Below are positions 8,670-17,247 of a stretch of DNA of 64,000 nucleotides, one piece after another. The translations under genes and the position numbers were made by a program. Origin of the DNA: an uncultured Lachnospiraceae bacterium (GTDB lineage Bacteria; Bacillota; Clostridia; Lachnospirales; Lachnospiraceae); contig CAJUPT010000003.1 in the NCBI GenBank assembly GCA_910588405.1, positions 60,639 through 124,638 of the forward strand, given 5' to 3'. Positions within the stretch are counted from its first letter, which is position 1. Each line of letters opens with the position of its first letter. The notes under the pieces are model-generated. The model had not been told where the DNA came from. It did not search any database and saw nothing but the letters and a program-made list of their open reading frames with translations.

Positions 8670-8697
8670 TTTCAAAACCGGAAACCTGTGCTAAAAT
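8670..8697 (+). promoter_or_regulatory. Promoter for arsR
   Basis: TTTCAA (8670-8675), 16-base spacer, TAAAAT (8692-8697), about 50 bases before the arsR start. Confidence 0.5.
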
Positions 8698-8744
8698 AAA
8701 GGAAAATACCCTGCAGCCAGCTACTGATACATCCGGAGGCCGCC

Positions 8745-9053
8745 ATGAAAGAAGACTTAAGCACCGCCCTCCCCACCGATGAGGAGGCTTACTATCTGGC
8801 AGAGCTTTTTAAGGTTTTTGCTGACAGTACCAGAATCAAAATTTTATATGCCATCTCCGAAAAGGAGCTGTGCGTGATGGATATCTGCCAGGAGCTGAAC
8901 ATGAGCCAGAGCTCCATTTCCCACCAGCTTCGGGTACTGAAGCAAAGCCGTCTGGTAAAGTTCCGCCGGGACGGCCGGACGATCTACTACAGCCTGGCCG
9001 ACCACCATGTACAGACCATGCTAAGCCAGGGGATGGAGCATGTAGCGGAGTGA
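8745..9053 (+). CDS. ArsR/SmtB-family metal-sensing repressor
   Basis: A 102-residue winged-helix repressor of the ArsR/SmtB family; such proteins leave DNA when metal binds. The recognition helix region is MSQSSISHQLRVLK (53-66), followed by the wing FRRDGRTIYYSL. The C-terminal helix carries D86, H88, H99 and E102, with the same spacing as the zinc-binding alpha-5 site of SmtB/CzrA. The alpha-3 motif ELCVMD keeps only one cysteine (C43), so the alpha-5 site is the likely sensor, probably for zinc or cobalt. No transporter gene is adjacent; the next gene is a putative metalloprotein 40 bases downstream. Confidence 0.88.
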   Translation: MKEDLSTALPTDEEAYYLAELFKVFADSTRIKILYAISEKELCVMDICQELNMSQSSISHQLRVLKQSRLVKFRRDGRTIYYSLADHHVQTMLSQGMEHVAE

Positions 9054-9093
9054 AATATCATGCGTGTGAATATCATTTAGAGGGAGGTGCATT

Positions 9094-9600
9094 ATGAGCC
9101 CTATATCATTCTTATCAAACCATATTTATTATAATCCTGCCCAAACCCCTGCCGATGCAAAGAACGCCATTTCTTTACAGACAGGAAACAGGCTCCCGGA
9201 CGCTGAGAACCCCCAGGCGGCCGACGGCCAGAAAGTATCCCGCCAGCCGGATTATGATACCTATGAATGCCAGACCTGCAAAAGCCGAAAGTATAAAGAC
9301 GGCTCTGACGACCCCGGCGTTTCCTTTAAGACAGCTACCCATCTCGACCCGGAAACCGCCCCTTACGCCATCCGCTCCCACGAAGGCGAGCATGTATCCC
9401 ATAACAAGGCACAGGCCGAAAGGGAAAACAGAGAAATCGTATCCCAAACTGTCACCTACCACACCGACATCTGCCCGGAATGCGGGAAGGTCTATATGTC
9501 GGGCGGTACTACAAGAACGGTATCACGGGCATCCGACAGCCAGGATTTTTATGGCGGAGATTCTGTCCGGAAAGGGGTTTATTTGGATTTGATTGCGTAG
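9094..9600 (+). CDS. Small HExxH-motif protein, putative metalloprotease-like
   Basis: A 168-residue soluble protein of unknown function with no signal peptide. Residues 96-100 are HEGEH, an HExxH zincin-type motif, and two CxxC pairs (C59/C62 and C127/C130) could form a zinc knuckle. The later GKVYMSGG segment recalls the SprA-related / CJM1_0395-type putative metalloproteases, in which HExxH precedes a G-K-x-Y-x-x-GG element. It has a GGGAGG ribosome site seven bases before the ATG and follows the ArsR repressor in the same direction, so the two are probably co-transcribed. Function is inferred from motifs only. Confidence 0.6.
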   Translation: MSPISFLSNHIYYNPAQTPADAKNAISLQTGNRLPDAENPQAADGQKVSRQPDYDTYECQTCKSRKYKDGSDDPGVSFKTATHLDPETAPYAIRSHEGEHVSHNKAQAERENREIVSQTVTYHTDICPECGKVYMSGGTTRTVSRASDSQDFYGGDSVRKGVYLDLIA

Positions 9601-9610
9601 CGTTGTGTCG

Positions 9611-9660
9611 TGCCAGGAAATCCTGAGGTTTTAGGGCTTAGGGAGTTCCTGGCATTTAGT
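9611..9660 (+). terminator. Hairpin after the arsR operon
   Basis: TGCCAGGAA (9611-9619) pairs with TTCCTGGCA (9646-9654), followed by TTTAGT. The large loop and short T-run make it a weak terminator candidate. The following 200 bases to 9869 hold only AT-rich sequence and a small direct repeat GGCAAATC. Confidence 0.5.
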
Positions 9661-9869
9661 CATAATTGCAAATATTCACGCGTATTCAAATTCATAAAAA
9701 TTCCTTTGTGTTTTTCGCGATTCGGCATATATTTATTAAAAAAGGGCTGGCACGGCAGCATTCACCCCGTGTTCAGTCCTTATTCATTTTAACATTATAT
9801 TTCCCTCTGAACCGGCGGCAAATCGGTGGCAAATCACTCATTTTGCACCTTGTCTCATCTTAAAAATCC

Positions 9870-11675
9870 TTATTTTATGCGGGTTAGAAGTACTACCGTC
9901 TCCACATTCCCCGTCCCCGGAAACATATCCACCATCCTCCACTTCTCCACCCGGTACCCCGCTGCCATCAGCATGTCCAGATCTCTCGCCAATGACGTCG
10001 GCTTACAGGAGATATAAATCATCCGCTCCACGCCATACTCCACGATCTTTTTAAGCGCTTTCGGATGAACTCCTTCCCTGGGCGGGTCCAGCACGATAAA
10101 ATCCGGTCTCTGCGGTATTTCATCCAGCGCTTTCAGCACATCCGCCGCGATAAACGTACAATTCGCAAGCCCATTCAGCGCGGCATTCTCCCTGGCAGCC
10201 TGAACCGCCTCCTCCACAATCTCCACGCCGATCACCTGCCCTGCTGCGGAGGCAAGCAATTGGGCGATAGTCCCGGTGCCGCTGTACAGATCAAACACTA
10301 CCGGCGCAGTATCTCCGGCTTTCTCAGTCCCCTTATCTTTCCTGATCTCCTCTGCCTTCGCGGCTCCCTCAAAGCCTTCCTTCCTCTCCCGTTCGGAGGC
10401 CATCCCTACATACTCTCTAACCGCACTGTAAAGCGCCTCCGCCCCCAGAGAATTTGTCTGAAAAAAGGAAAATGGCGTAATCTTAAACCGCAGCCCCAGC
10501 AGCTCCTCATAAAAATAATCCTGTCCATACAAAATATCCGTCCGGTCACTTTGGACCACATCCGCCAGACTATCATTCACGATATGGAGCACACCGGTAA
10601 TCATCCCCTGGCAGCCTGCAGATAAAAGCTCATTTACAAATTCTGAAAGCATCTCTGTTTCCGACCGAATGCCTTTTTCTATTCCCATACCACTTACATT
10701 TTCAGCGGCATCCCCAGATTCCAAATCACTGCCTGTTCCAAAATTATTTTCTGCTTCCGGAATTTCTCTCATTTCAAAGTCATTCCCGGACTCCTGTCCA
10801 CATTCTCCACCAAAACGGTTTCGATTTTCAAGATTCTCACCTACTCCATGATTCTTATCCGCTCCACGATTCTCCTTTACTCCCGATAGACCCCCGAACC
10901 GCGCATTATCTCTCGGATATTGACTGCTTGTCACCAGGCAAACCAGAATCTGTCCGGTTTTCACAGCTTTCCGCACCAGCAAATGCCGCAGATATCCCGT
11001 ATGCTGCATTTTCCGATAGAAGGGCAGCCCCTTCCGGGTAAAAAAGTCCAGCGTTGCCCGCAAAATTTTTCGAAAATCCTCATGAACAATCTTACAATCC
11101 GCCACCGTGACAATATCATAAAAGCTGCCCCGCCTGTGCATACCCAGGGCAAGGGGGCCGTCCTTCATCGTATCCCCAAATGAAAATTCCATCTTATTCC
11201 GGTACTCCCGAAACTGCGGGCTGGGTGTAATGCCTTCATAGACGGCCGTCCACTCACAGTCATCCGCCTCCTCGCTGGCATCCGTCCCCTCACAGGCATC
11301 CGCCCTCTCACTGTCATCCGTCCCCCCACAGACATCTGCCTCCCCATATTTCTCCATCACAGGCCGCAGCAGACTGCGCACCTGTTCTTCTTTTATGCGC
11401 AGCTGTTCCTCATAAGGCAGTGTTTGATACAGGCAGCCTCCACAGACTCCCGCATGGGAGCAGGCTTCCTGTCCATTTTCCAACGGCGACAGCTCCAAAA
11501 CCTCCAACAGTATGGCTTCCGCCTTCCCCTTTTTCATTTTCCCGATACGAAACCGTACTCTCTGCCCAGGCAGCGCATATTTCATCGTCACCTTCCGCTC
11601 CTCCACATAAAGCCAGCCCTTATCCGGAAAATCTATCCCCTCTATCACACCTTCATAAATATCCCGTTTCTTCAT
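9870..11675 (-). CDS. rlmD: 23S rRNA (uracil-C5)-methyltransferase, RlmD/RumA family, with insertions
   Basis: A SAM-dependent methyltransferase that makes 5-methyluridine in 23S rRNA (RlmD/RlmCD type). Domains in order: N-terminal TRAM domain (1-60), iron-sulfur cysteines C72, C78, C81 and a later one in VADCKIVHED, SAM-binding DLYSGTGTIAQLLA, and the catalytic-cysteine motif YISCKPTSLARDL. At 601 residues it is about 150 longer than usual. The extra length lies in three low-complexity inserts: a six-residue repeat after the iron-sulfur region, an Asn/Gly/Glu-rich block of about 80 residues, and a charged block before the SAM motif. Two uracil positions are possible targets in Firmicutes, so the exact site is uncertain. 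Confidence 0.9.
   Translation of the reverse strand: MKKRDIYEGVIEGIDFPDKGWLYVEERKVTMKYALPGQRVRFRIGKMKKGKAEAILLEVLELSPLENGQEACSHAGVCGGCLYQTLPYEEQLRIKEEQVRSLLRPVMEKYGEADVCGGTDDSERADACEGTDASEEADDCEWTAVYEGITPSPQFREYRNKMEFSFGDTMKDGPLALGMHRRGSFYDIVTVADCKIVHEDFRKILRATLDFFTRKGLPFYRKMQHTGYLRHLLVRKAVKTGQILVCLVTSSQYPRDNARFGGLSGVKENRGADKNHGVGENLENRNRFGGECGQESGNDFEMREIPEAENNFGTGSDLESGDAAENVSGMGIEKGIRSETEMLSEFVNELLSAGCQGMITGVLHIVNDSLADVVQSDRTDILYGQDYFYEELLGLRFKITPFSFFQTNSLGAEALYSAVREYVGMASERERKEGFEGAAKAEEIRKDKGTEKAGDTAPVVFDLYSGTGTIAQLLASAAGQVIGVEIVEEAVQAARENAALNGLANCTFIAADVLKALDEIPQRPDFIVLDPPREGVHPKALKKIVEYGVERMIYISCKPTSLARDLDMLMAAGYRVEKWRMVDMFPGTGNVETVVLLTRIK
11245..11340 (-). repeat. In-frame 18-bp tandem repeat inside rlmD
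   Basis: About five 18-bp units (for example 11263-11280, 11281-11298, 11299-11316, 11317-11334) encode six-residue units such as ERADAC, EGTDAS and EEADDC. The period keeps the frame, as expected of a variable-number repeat tolerated in a surface loop. Confidence 0.8.
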
Positions 11676-11764
11676 TATACAAACTCCTGTAATCTAAATA
11701 TAATCAATCTACCCTTTTGACTCCCTAATCATCACAGGGAAGTTCGTCGAACTTTCCCATGATA

Positions 11765-11792
11765 CAAGAAAGGCGCCCTTTCCCAGGCGCCC
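11765..11792 (-). terminator. Terminator after the acidic-tail membrane protein
   Basis: Minus strand GGCGCC pairs with GGCGCC across an eight-base loop and is followed by TTTCTTG. It separates this gene from rlmD. Confidence 0.75.
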
Positions 11793-11849
11793 TCCGTCAT
11801 AATCCGCATGTTTCAAAAGCTGGTTCCATCACCATCACTGTTTTCTCAA

Positions 11850-12131
11850 TCAATCCTCTTCCGCATCCGTCTCGTCATCCTCGAAAATGTCCTCATCGTC
11901 ATCCTCGAAAAGATCGTCATCGAAATCGTCGTCGTCAAAATCATCATCAAAGTCATCATCCGGCGTGAGGAAACGGTATACCGCGTAAGCAATACCTGCC
12001 ACCGCAATTACGGCTCCGATAATTGCCAGAACCCACAGAATTGTCTTTTTTGTCTTTTCTTCTTCCTCATACTTTTTTACAATTTCATTTAATTTGCTTG
12101 TGGCAAGCCACTCATTAATCTGACTCATCAT
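11850..12131 (-). CDS. Small single-pass membrane protein with acidic tail
   Basis: A 93-residue protein with an N-terminal amphipathic region (INEWLATSKLNEIVKKY), one membrane helix (TILWVLAIIGAVIAVAGIAY) and a C-terminal tail almost wholly of Asp, Glu and Phe (DDDFDDDFDDDDFDDD). I start at the ATG at 12131 because AAAGGA lies eight bases before it; a longer frame to 12206 lacks a ribosome site. The function is unknown. The acidic tail could bind cations or basic partners, but that is inference. A promoter-like TATAAT and small hairpins (AGCGC/GCGCT at 12197-12213) precede it. Confidence 0.7.
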   Translation of the reverse strand: MMSQINEWLATSKLNEIVKKYEEEEKTKKTILWVLAIIGAVIAVAGIAYAVYRFLTPDDDFDDDFDDDDFDDDLFEDDDEDIFEDDETDAEED

Positions 12132-12289
12132 AATTGCCATCCTTTCGCATGTTCTAGATCGGCGGTATGGACTAAGCCATGCCATCCCGAACCATAGCGC
12201 TTTCAATGCGCTGCTTTTTGTTATTATAACATCCTTTTCTATATTTTACTACTGTAAAAAATTATTTTTCACATTTTTTCATTAACCTT

Positions 12290-14605
12290 TTAAATTTTTT
12301 CCAATTTCGCAAAGGATGCAAACATCTTCTTCTGCCCCACCCGATCAAAATTCACCGTTACCTCGTAATCCTTTTTTCCATCCACGACGGCAGTCACCGT
12401 ACCCTCGCCATATTTCATATGCCGTATCCGGTCGCCGGTCTGATAATCCAGACTGTCTGCCTTCGTAACCGTAAACTGTTTCCCGATATTTCTGGTGTAG
12501 GCATCCTCCCCAAATACGGCTTTGGGAGCGGAATATGGACTTCTTTTTCCACCGTTTGCCGACTGCTGTTGAGACGGCTGCGGCTGGGACGGTTGCTGCT
12601 GGGATGCCTGCTGCCGGAATGTCTGCTGCTGTGTCATATCCATATTTCCCTGTCGGAACGGCCATGCGGAGGACTGATTCTGCTCTAAAAGCTCCTCCGG
12701 AATCTCCTCCAGAAAACGGGACGGCTTGCACCATCGGGATTCTCCGTTCACCATCCGGCGTCTGGACCAGGTGAGAATCAGATTCTCCTTCGCCCTTGTC
12801 ACGCCCACATAAGCCAGCCTGCGTTCTTCCTCCACCAAGGAATCGTCCTCGGCATTGACCGCTTTTCCGCTGGGGAACAGCCCATCCTCCATTCCGGTGA
12901 TATACACCCGGGGAAATTCCAGCCCTTTCGCACTGTGCAGCGTCATCAGAAGCACCCTGTCCTCATCCGCATTTGTACGGTCGATATCAGCCACCAGCGC
13001 CACCTCCTCCAGAAATTGCCCAAGCAGTCCCTCCTTATCCTTTGCCTGGCTGGAAAAATCAGCCGCTTTATTGACCAATTCCTGAATATTTTCCATACGC
13101 GCCTGAACTGTCACCGCATCGTCATTTTTCAGTTCATCTTCGTAACCGGTATCTCGGAGTACCGCCTCAATCAGATCAGGAAGCTCCAAGTCCTCAGCCT
13201 GTTGCCGCAGCTTTTCTATGAGTTCCACAAAATCATCGGTCTTCTTTTGCGTCTTGCCCAAAGTGCCGATCAGATAACCCTCCTTCAATGCCTCATAAAA
13301 TCGAAGATTATGCGCCGCGGCAAAATTTATGATTTTTCCGATGGACGTGGCGCCGATCCCTCTCCTGGGCACATTGATAATCCGCTGCACCGCCAGGTCG
13401 TCCCTGCCGCTGTCAATGGTTTTCAGATAAGCCAAAATATCCTTAATTTCTTTCCTCTGATAAAAGTTTACGCCGCCGACAATCTGATATGGAATGTTTT
13501 TATGTACAAAATGCTCCTCCAAAACACGTGATTGAGCGTTGGTCCGGTAAAGAACGGCAATATCACGATAAGGAGTATTTAACGACGCCACCTCGCTGGC
13601 AACAGCCTCCGCCTCATCTTCCCCTGTCTCATAGACATTGGCACGCAGCTTCTCGCCAGTCTCGTTTTCCGTCCAGAGCTGCTTCTCTTTCCTTCCCTCA
13701 TTGTTTCGGATAATCTGATTCGCTGCCTCCAGAATCATTTTTGTAGAACGGTAATTTTGCTCCAGCCGAATCACCTGAGCGCCTGGATATTCCGTCTCGA
13801 ACTCCAATATATTTCTGATATCCGCCCCACGAAATTGATAAATCGACTGGTCGTCGTCACCCACCACACACAGATTCCTGTATTTATCCGCCAGAATCTG
13901 AATCAGCTTAAACTGGACATGATTGGTATCCTGATACTCATCTACCATAATGTACTGAAAACGGTTCTGATAGTATTCTCTTACATCCTTGTCATTCTGT
14001 AAAAGCTCCACAGTTTTTACCAGCAGATCGTCGAAATCCATCGCATTGTTTTTCTTCAGCTCCTCCTGGTATGCCCCGTAGATTTCCGCCATCTGGCTTT
14101 CCCGAAAATTTCCGGCTGCTTTTGCAGAAAATTCTTCAGGAGAAATCATCTCGTTTTTCTGCGACGAGATAAAGGACAACACTGCCTTTTCCCGATAAAC
14201 CTTCGGGTCCATATCCATCTGCTTTAACAGCTGCCGCATCAACGCTTTCTGATCATCCGTATCATAAATCGTAAAATTCGCGGTGTAACCCAGACCCTCC
14301 ACATGCCTGCGAAGAATACGGACGCAGGCGGAGTGAAAGGTGGAAACCCATATACTCTCAGCTCCAAAACTAACCAACTGATCCACTCGGTCCCGCATTT
14401 CCCCCGCCGCTTTATTGGTAAACGTAATCGCCAGAATGTTCCATGGATTTACTCCCTTTTCCTCAATCAGATACGCAATTCTGTGTGTCAGCGCCCTGGT
14501 CTTTCCCGAGCCGGCCCCGGCCAGCACCAAAAGCGGCCCTTCCGTGGTCTCCACTGCTTTACGCTGCATCGGATTTAACTGCTCAAATGTATTTTCTAAC
14601 TTCAT
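12290..14605 (-). CDS. pcrA: ATP-dependent DNA helicase PcrA (UvrD/Rep family)
   Basis: PcrA is a 3'-5' superfamily 1 helicase used in nucleotide excision repair, transcription-replication conflict resolution and plasmid replication. The 771-residue protein shows Walker A (LAGAGSGKTRAL), motif II (MVDEYQDTNHVQF), QNYRS, the motif IV-VI region with LMTLHSAKGLEF and VGVTRAKE, then a Gln/Ser/Pro-rich linker and the C-terminal Tudor-like region (YQTGDRIRHMKYGEGTV) that binds RNA polymerase in PcrA/UvrD. It starts 22 bases downstream of the SPFH gene and is probably in the same transcript. Confidence 0.95.
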   Translation of the reverse strand: MKLENTFEQLNPMQRKAVETTEGPLLVLAGAGSGKTRALTHRIAYLIEEKGVNPWNILAITFTNKAAGEMRDRVDQLVSFGAESIWVSTFHSACVRILRRHVEGLGYTANFTIYDTDDQKALMRQLLKQMDMDPKVYREKAVLSFISSQKNEMISPEEFSAKAAGNFRESQMAEIYGAYQEELKKNNAMDFDDLLVKTVELLQNDKDVREYYQNRFQYIMVDEYQDTNHVQFKLIQILADKYRNLCVVGDDDQSIYQFRGADIRNILEFETEYPGAQVIRLEQNYRSTKMILEAANQIIRNNEGRKEKQLWTENETGEKLRANVYETGEDEAEAVASEVASLNTPYRDIAVLYRTNAQSRVLEEHFVHKNIPYQIVGGVNFYQRKEIKDILAYLKTIDSGRDDLAVQRIINVPRRGIGATSIGKIINFAAAHNLRFYEALKEGYLIGTLGKTQKKTDDFVELIEKLRQQAEDLELPDLIEAVLRDTGYEDELKNDDAVTVQARMENIQELVNKAADFSSQAKDKEGLLGQFLEEVALVADIDRTNADEDRVLLMTLHSAKGLEFPRVYITGMEDGLFPSGKAVNAEDDSLVEEERRLAYVGVTRAKENLILTWSRRRMVNGESRWCKPSRFLEEIPEELLEQNQSSAWPFRQGNMDMTQQQTFRQQASQQQPSQPQPSQQQSANGGKRSPYSAPKAVFGEDAYTRNIGKQFTVTKADSLDYQTGDRIRHMKYGEGTVTAVVDGKKDYEVTVNFDRVGQKKMFASFAKLEKI

Positions 14606-14627
14606 TCCTTCCGCTTTCCTGACTTTT

Positions 14628-15626
14628 CTACTTCAGTTTCTGCCCACATTTAACACAAAAATTCGCATCCGCCGCTACCTGCGCTCCGCAGTTCGGGCAA
14701 AAGCCGCCGGCTGTCTGAGGCTGCGCCATAGCCTGGTTCATGTTCATCTGGCCCATGCCATTCGTCTGGTTCATGCCGTTCATCTGGTTCATATTATTCA
14801 TCATCTGCTGACCCATCATCATCCCCATCTGCATACCTACCATATCCTGGGCAATGCCTGAGCCAGCCTTTCCGTTTGACATGGCATCTGTCATAGCCAC
14901 ATTCTGATAGACACCCATGTTATTGCCAATCATGCTCTGGGCGGCTACCTTTTGCACCATCTGCTGGATTTCCTCCGGATAGGTAACGCTCTGAATCGCA
15001 AAGCCGGTCACGCCAATACCAATTTCCATCAGCTCCTCATTCAGATCCTGACTGATTCCCTTCGAAATATCATAGGCATTGGCCTGCAGGTTAAACATAT
15101 CCTTGCCTTCCTTCGCGATCCATTTCATCAGAAGCTGATCCAGCCGGCCGATCACCCGGTCACGCACCTCGTCCACGATAAACTGCTGCTTCACGCCAGC
15201 CACATTCTCAATCATCTTCATGTAGTCCGCCACTCTAAACTGAAAATTACCGAAGGCGCGCACAGGCATCCCGCCGGGCAGATTGGGCGCAGGAAGGTTA
15301 ATGGCATTTTTCGTCCCCCATTTTACATTGAACTCCTTCGTGTTGACAAAAAGCACCTCCGCCCGCAGACCGCTGTTAAAGCCAAACTTAAAGCCGGCCA
15401 GCGTAGATAAAAAGGGAATAATATCTGACTCAATGTCATAATTCCCTTCATCCTTAAAAATCCCCTCAACAATCCCATTGTACATAAAAATAGCATCCTG
15501 TCCCTGTCGGATAATCAGGCGGCTGCCTTTTTTGATCTCTTTATTCGCAAACTTCCAAAAAATCACATCATCTCTATATTCTTCCCACTCCACTACACTG
15601 GACAACTGCCCGCTGAAAAGTCCCAT
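14628..15626 (-). CDS. SPFH-domain protein with C-terminal zinc ribbon (YdjI-like)
   Basis: A 332-residue protein: an SPFH (stomatin/flotillin-like) domain through about residue 220, a Met/Asn/Gly-rich linker (residues 255-305), and a C-terminal zinc ribbon CPNCGAQVAADANFCVKCG. This layout matches YdjI of Bacillus subtilis, which recruits PspA-type proteins to stressed membranes; the NCBI name 'virion core protein-like' is used for the same family. No pspA or ydjG/ydjH partner is next to it. It has a strong extended -10 promoter and leads directly into pcrA. Confidence 0.88.
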   Translation of the reverse strand: MGLFSGQLSSVVEWEEYRDDVIFWKFANKEIKKGSRLIIRQGQDAIFMYNGIVEGIFKDEGNYDIESDIIPFLSTLAGFKFGFNSGLRAEVLFVNTKEFNVKWGTKNAINLPAPNLPGGMPVRAFGNFQFRVADYMKMIENVAGVKQQFIVDEVRDRVIGRLDQLLMKWIAKEGKDMFNLQANAYDISKGISQDLNEELMEIGIGVTGFAIQSVTYPEEIQQMVQKVAAQSMIGNNMGVYQNVAMTDAMSNGKAGSGIAQDMVGMQMGMMMGQQMMNNMNQMNGMNQTNGMGQMNMNQAMAQPQTAGGFCPNCGAQVAADANFCVKCGQKLK

Positions 15627-15664
15627 ATTTGGTTCTCCCTTCTCTGAAAATGAATTATGGTCCT

Positions 15665-15693
15665 ATTATAGCAATGATTGGGTGGGATGTCAC
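15665..15693 (-). promoter_or_regulatory. Promoter for the SPFH-pcrA transcript
   Basis: Minus strand GTGACA (15688-15693), 17-base spacer, extended TGCTATAAT with the -10 at 15665-15670. Confidence 0.75.
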
Positions 15694-15747
15694 GTGGAAT
15701 TTGCGGGGATTTTTTGTGCTTTAAATTACTTTTTTTGGAATTTTTGC

Positions 15748-15785
15748 AAAAAAGAAGCAAATCATCCTTTTGGGCAATTCGCTTC
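15748..15785 (-). terminator. Intrinsic terminator after the XRE regulator
   Basis: Minus strand GAAGCGAAT pairs with ATTTGCTTC (one wobble) and is followed by TTTTTTGC. Confidence 0.8.
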
Positions 15786-15850
15786 CTTAAAATCTACTTC
15801 TTGCTGCTTATATGATCGATGCCCTATCGGAAAACGTCACTTTGCATGTG

Positions 15851-16144
15851 CTACTTAAATAATTCATCATATGTGATATCCAACGCTTGTTTGATCGCTT
15901 TCAACTGCTTTACCTGCACATGTTGAGTCCCACGTTCTATTTTCACAAGACTTTCCCTGGTAATCGGTACCCCTTGCAGATCCAGCAACCGAACAAGTTC
16001 TGTCTGCCCTATGCCCATAGCCATCCTTGCTTCTCTGATGTTTTTTCCAAGATTTCCTTTTTCATCCTGTTTAATCTTCTGTTCCAACGTTCCTACCCCT
16101 TTTGAAGGTAAGCGCCTAGTTTCGCGGTGGATTGCCAAACCCAT
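15851..16144 (-). CDS. XRE-family helix-turn-helix regulator
   Basis: A 97-residue DNA-binding protein. The helix-turn-helix lies at about residues 32-90 (IREARMAMGIGQTELVRLL, then RESLVKIERGTQHVQVKQLKAI), ending ALDITYDELF as in many Cro/C1-type regulators. The 30-residue N-terminal extension is basic and unusual, so a start nearer KQDEKGNLGKNIREAR is possible, although the upstream ATG has a modest AGGA site. It is in a gene-poor accessory region with no obvious partner. Confidence 0.75.
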   Translation of the reverse strand: MGLAIHRETRRLPSKGVGTLEQKIKQDEKGNLGKNIREARMAMGIGQTELVRLLDLQGVPITRESLVKIERGTQHVQVKQLKAIKQALDITYDELFK

Positions 16145-16164
16145 ATGATCCTGTCATAATTGTA

Positions 16165-16193
16165 ATAACAAATGCAAGCATTTTACTCTGCAA
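16165..16193 (-). promoter_or_regulatory. Promoter for the XRE regulator
   Basis: Minus strand TTGCAG (16188-16193), 17-base spacer, TGTTAT (16165-16170). Confidence 0.4.
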
Positions 16194-16208
16194 CCAATAC
16201 AAGTTTTG

Positions 16209-16526
16209 TCAGTGATTCAAATCATTACTGTTATAAATGATATTTTCTATATTCAAACAAAAGTCAATCTCATTGTTTTCCTTTCTCGCAATATCATATA
16301 ATGCTTTATATTTTCTTTCCAATTGTAAATAATAAGAATCCAGAAACCAAAAGGCAATAACCGGTATATAGAGAAAAATAAAATACTCTTGCTTCATTGT
16401 CTGATCCAATAGCACGATGATTGCACTCGCAAAAGTAACTGACCATCCCTTTAATAAAAATGAGTTACTAGCCATCCGCTTAATAATTTCCTGAATCATT
16501 TCCAAATACTTTAATTTGTCTTCCAT
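16209..16526 (-). CDS. Small two-helix membrane protein, unknown function
   Basis: A 105-residue protein with a charged amphipathic N-terminus (KYLEMIQEIIKRMASNSFLLKGW), two membrane helices (about 25-43 and 48-67, SVTFASAIIVLL and FIFLYIPVIAFWFLDSYYL) and a soluble C-terminal tail starting QLERKYKALYD. Proteins of this shape are often partners of TIR-domain or other putative defence genes, but no partner is present here and this link is from memory, not from the sequence. It sits in AT-rich sequence with a pseudogene relic upstream, consistent with an island remnant. Confidence 0.65.
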   Translation of the reverse strand: MEDKLKYLEMIQEIIKRMASNSFLLKGWSVTFASAIIVLLDQTMKQEYFIFLYIPVIAFWFLDSYYLQLERKYKALYDIARKENNEIDFCLNIENIIYNSNDLNH

Positions 16527-17247
16527 TTTTCTCCGTATATGATGTTTATAAAAGCAAAAAAATCATATTCCCTTCATTTTAATTTCGTGATATAACACAT
16601 TTAATCTCACAAAATCCAAAAATTTTATAGCTTATGTTTTGATATCAAACTGTGCTACATCCTATTTTAAGAAATAACCTTTCAGTGCCATAACATTATG
16701 TTCTTTCCGTTCCAAATACTTGGCATATATATTATATTAATAATTCAAAAAATAATGGGACTATTATTAGTTCTCGACAGCCAGATTTTTCAAAAAATAC
16801 CTAATATTCTATTTTTCGACATTCACCATTATACAGTACGGCATCTATCATACCAGATTTTTCCAACCATCCGTTAACCTCTACAAAAATTGTATTTTTG
16901 TCAGAAGATGCTCAAAATCGTATAATTTCAGTTGTTTTTGCAGCCTCATAAAACCTTATGAAGTAAAGCTATCCATATATCTAAGTAGTTGAGAACAATA
17001 TTTCAAAAGTTTTAAACACAAACCCAAAAGCAATAAAACCATTTTAATCCCCAGCGAAAAACTGATATATTTTCAAACAAATTTATATATTTATTTCAAC
17101 CATCTCCTTCCCATTTCCCAAATTTTATAGTATTATAGAATCAAATCATCTTTTCCTGATGCTTTGACCTTGCTTTAGAGAAAAAATGAGGCAATACCCT
17201 CAAACCCATAGTGTCGGAAAACAACAACCAGCAAAAGAGGTATCCAT
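16527..17247. other. AT-rich gene-poor stretch
   Basis: 721 bases with much lower GC than either flank and no intact ORF. It holds the relic described at 16767-16960 and the ribosome site of the first GT8 gene. The base composition and lack of genes fit a decayed insertion. Confidence 0.6.
16767..16960 (-). pseudogene. Decayed coding relic
   Basis: On the minus strand one frame reads ASSDKNTIFVEVNGWLEKSG then MIDAVLYNGECRKIEY before a stop at 16801-16803. The upstream part of that frame (EAAKTTEIIRF) is cut by an in-frame TGA, and after an apparent frameshift the reading continues YFLKNLAVEN to a stop at 16767. Together these look like the C-terminal end of a degraded protein gene. The family is not recognised. 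Confidence 0.4.

Larger units (their letters stand above)
8406..8744. other. Divergent intergenic region between carB and arsR
   Basis: 339 bases without a gene. It holds the outward-facing promoters for carB and arsR and GC-rich stretches of the TTGCTCCGCTTCGCC type. No pyrimidine attenuator or PyrR-binding hairpin was recognised. Confidence 0.5.

Noticed and set aside
11165..11347. Minus-strand repetitive peptide (MSVGGRMTVRGRMPVRGRM) overlapping rlmD
   Set aside because: It is an out-of-frame reading of the 18-bp repeats within rlmD.
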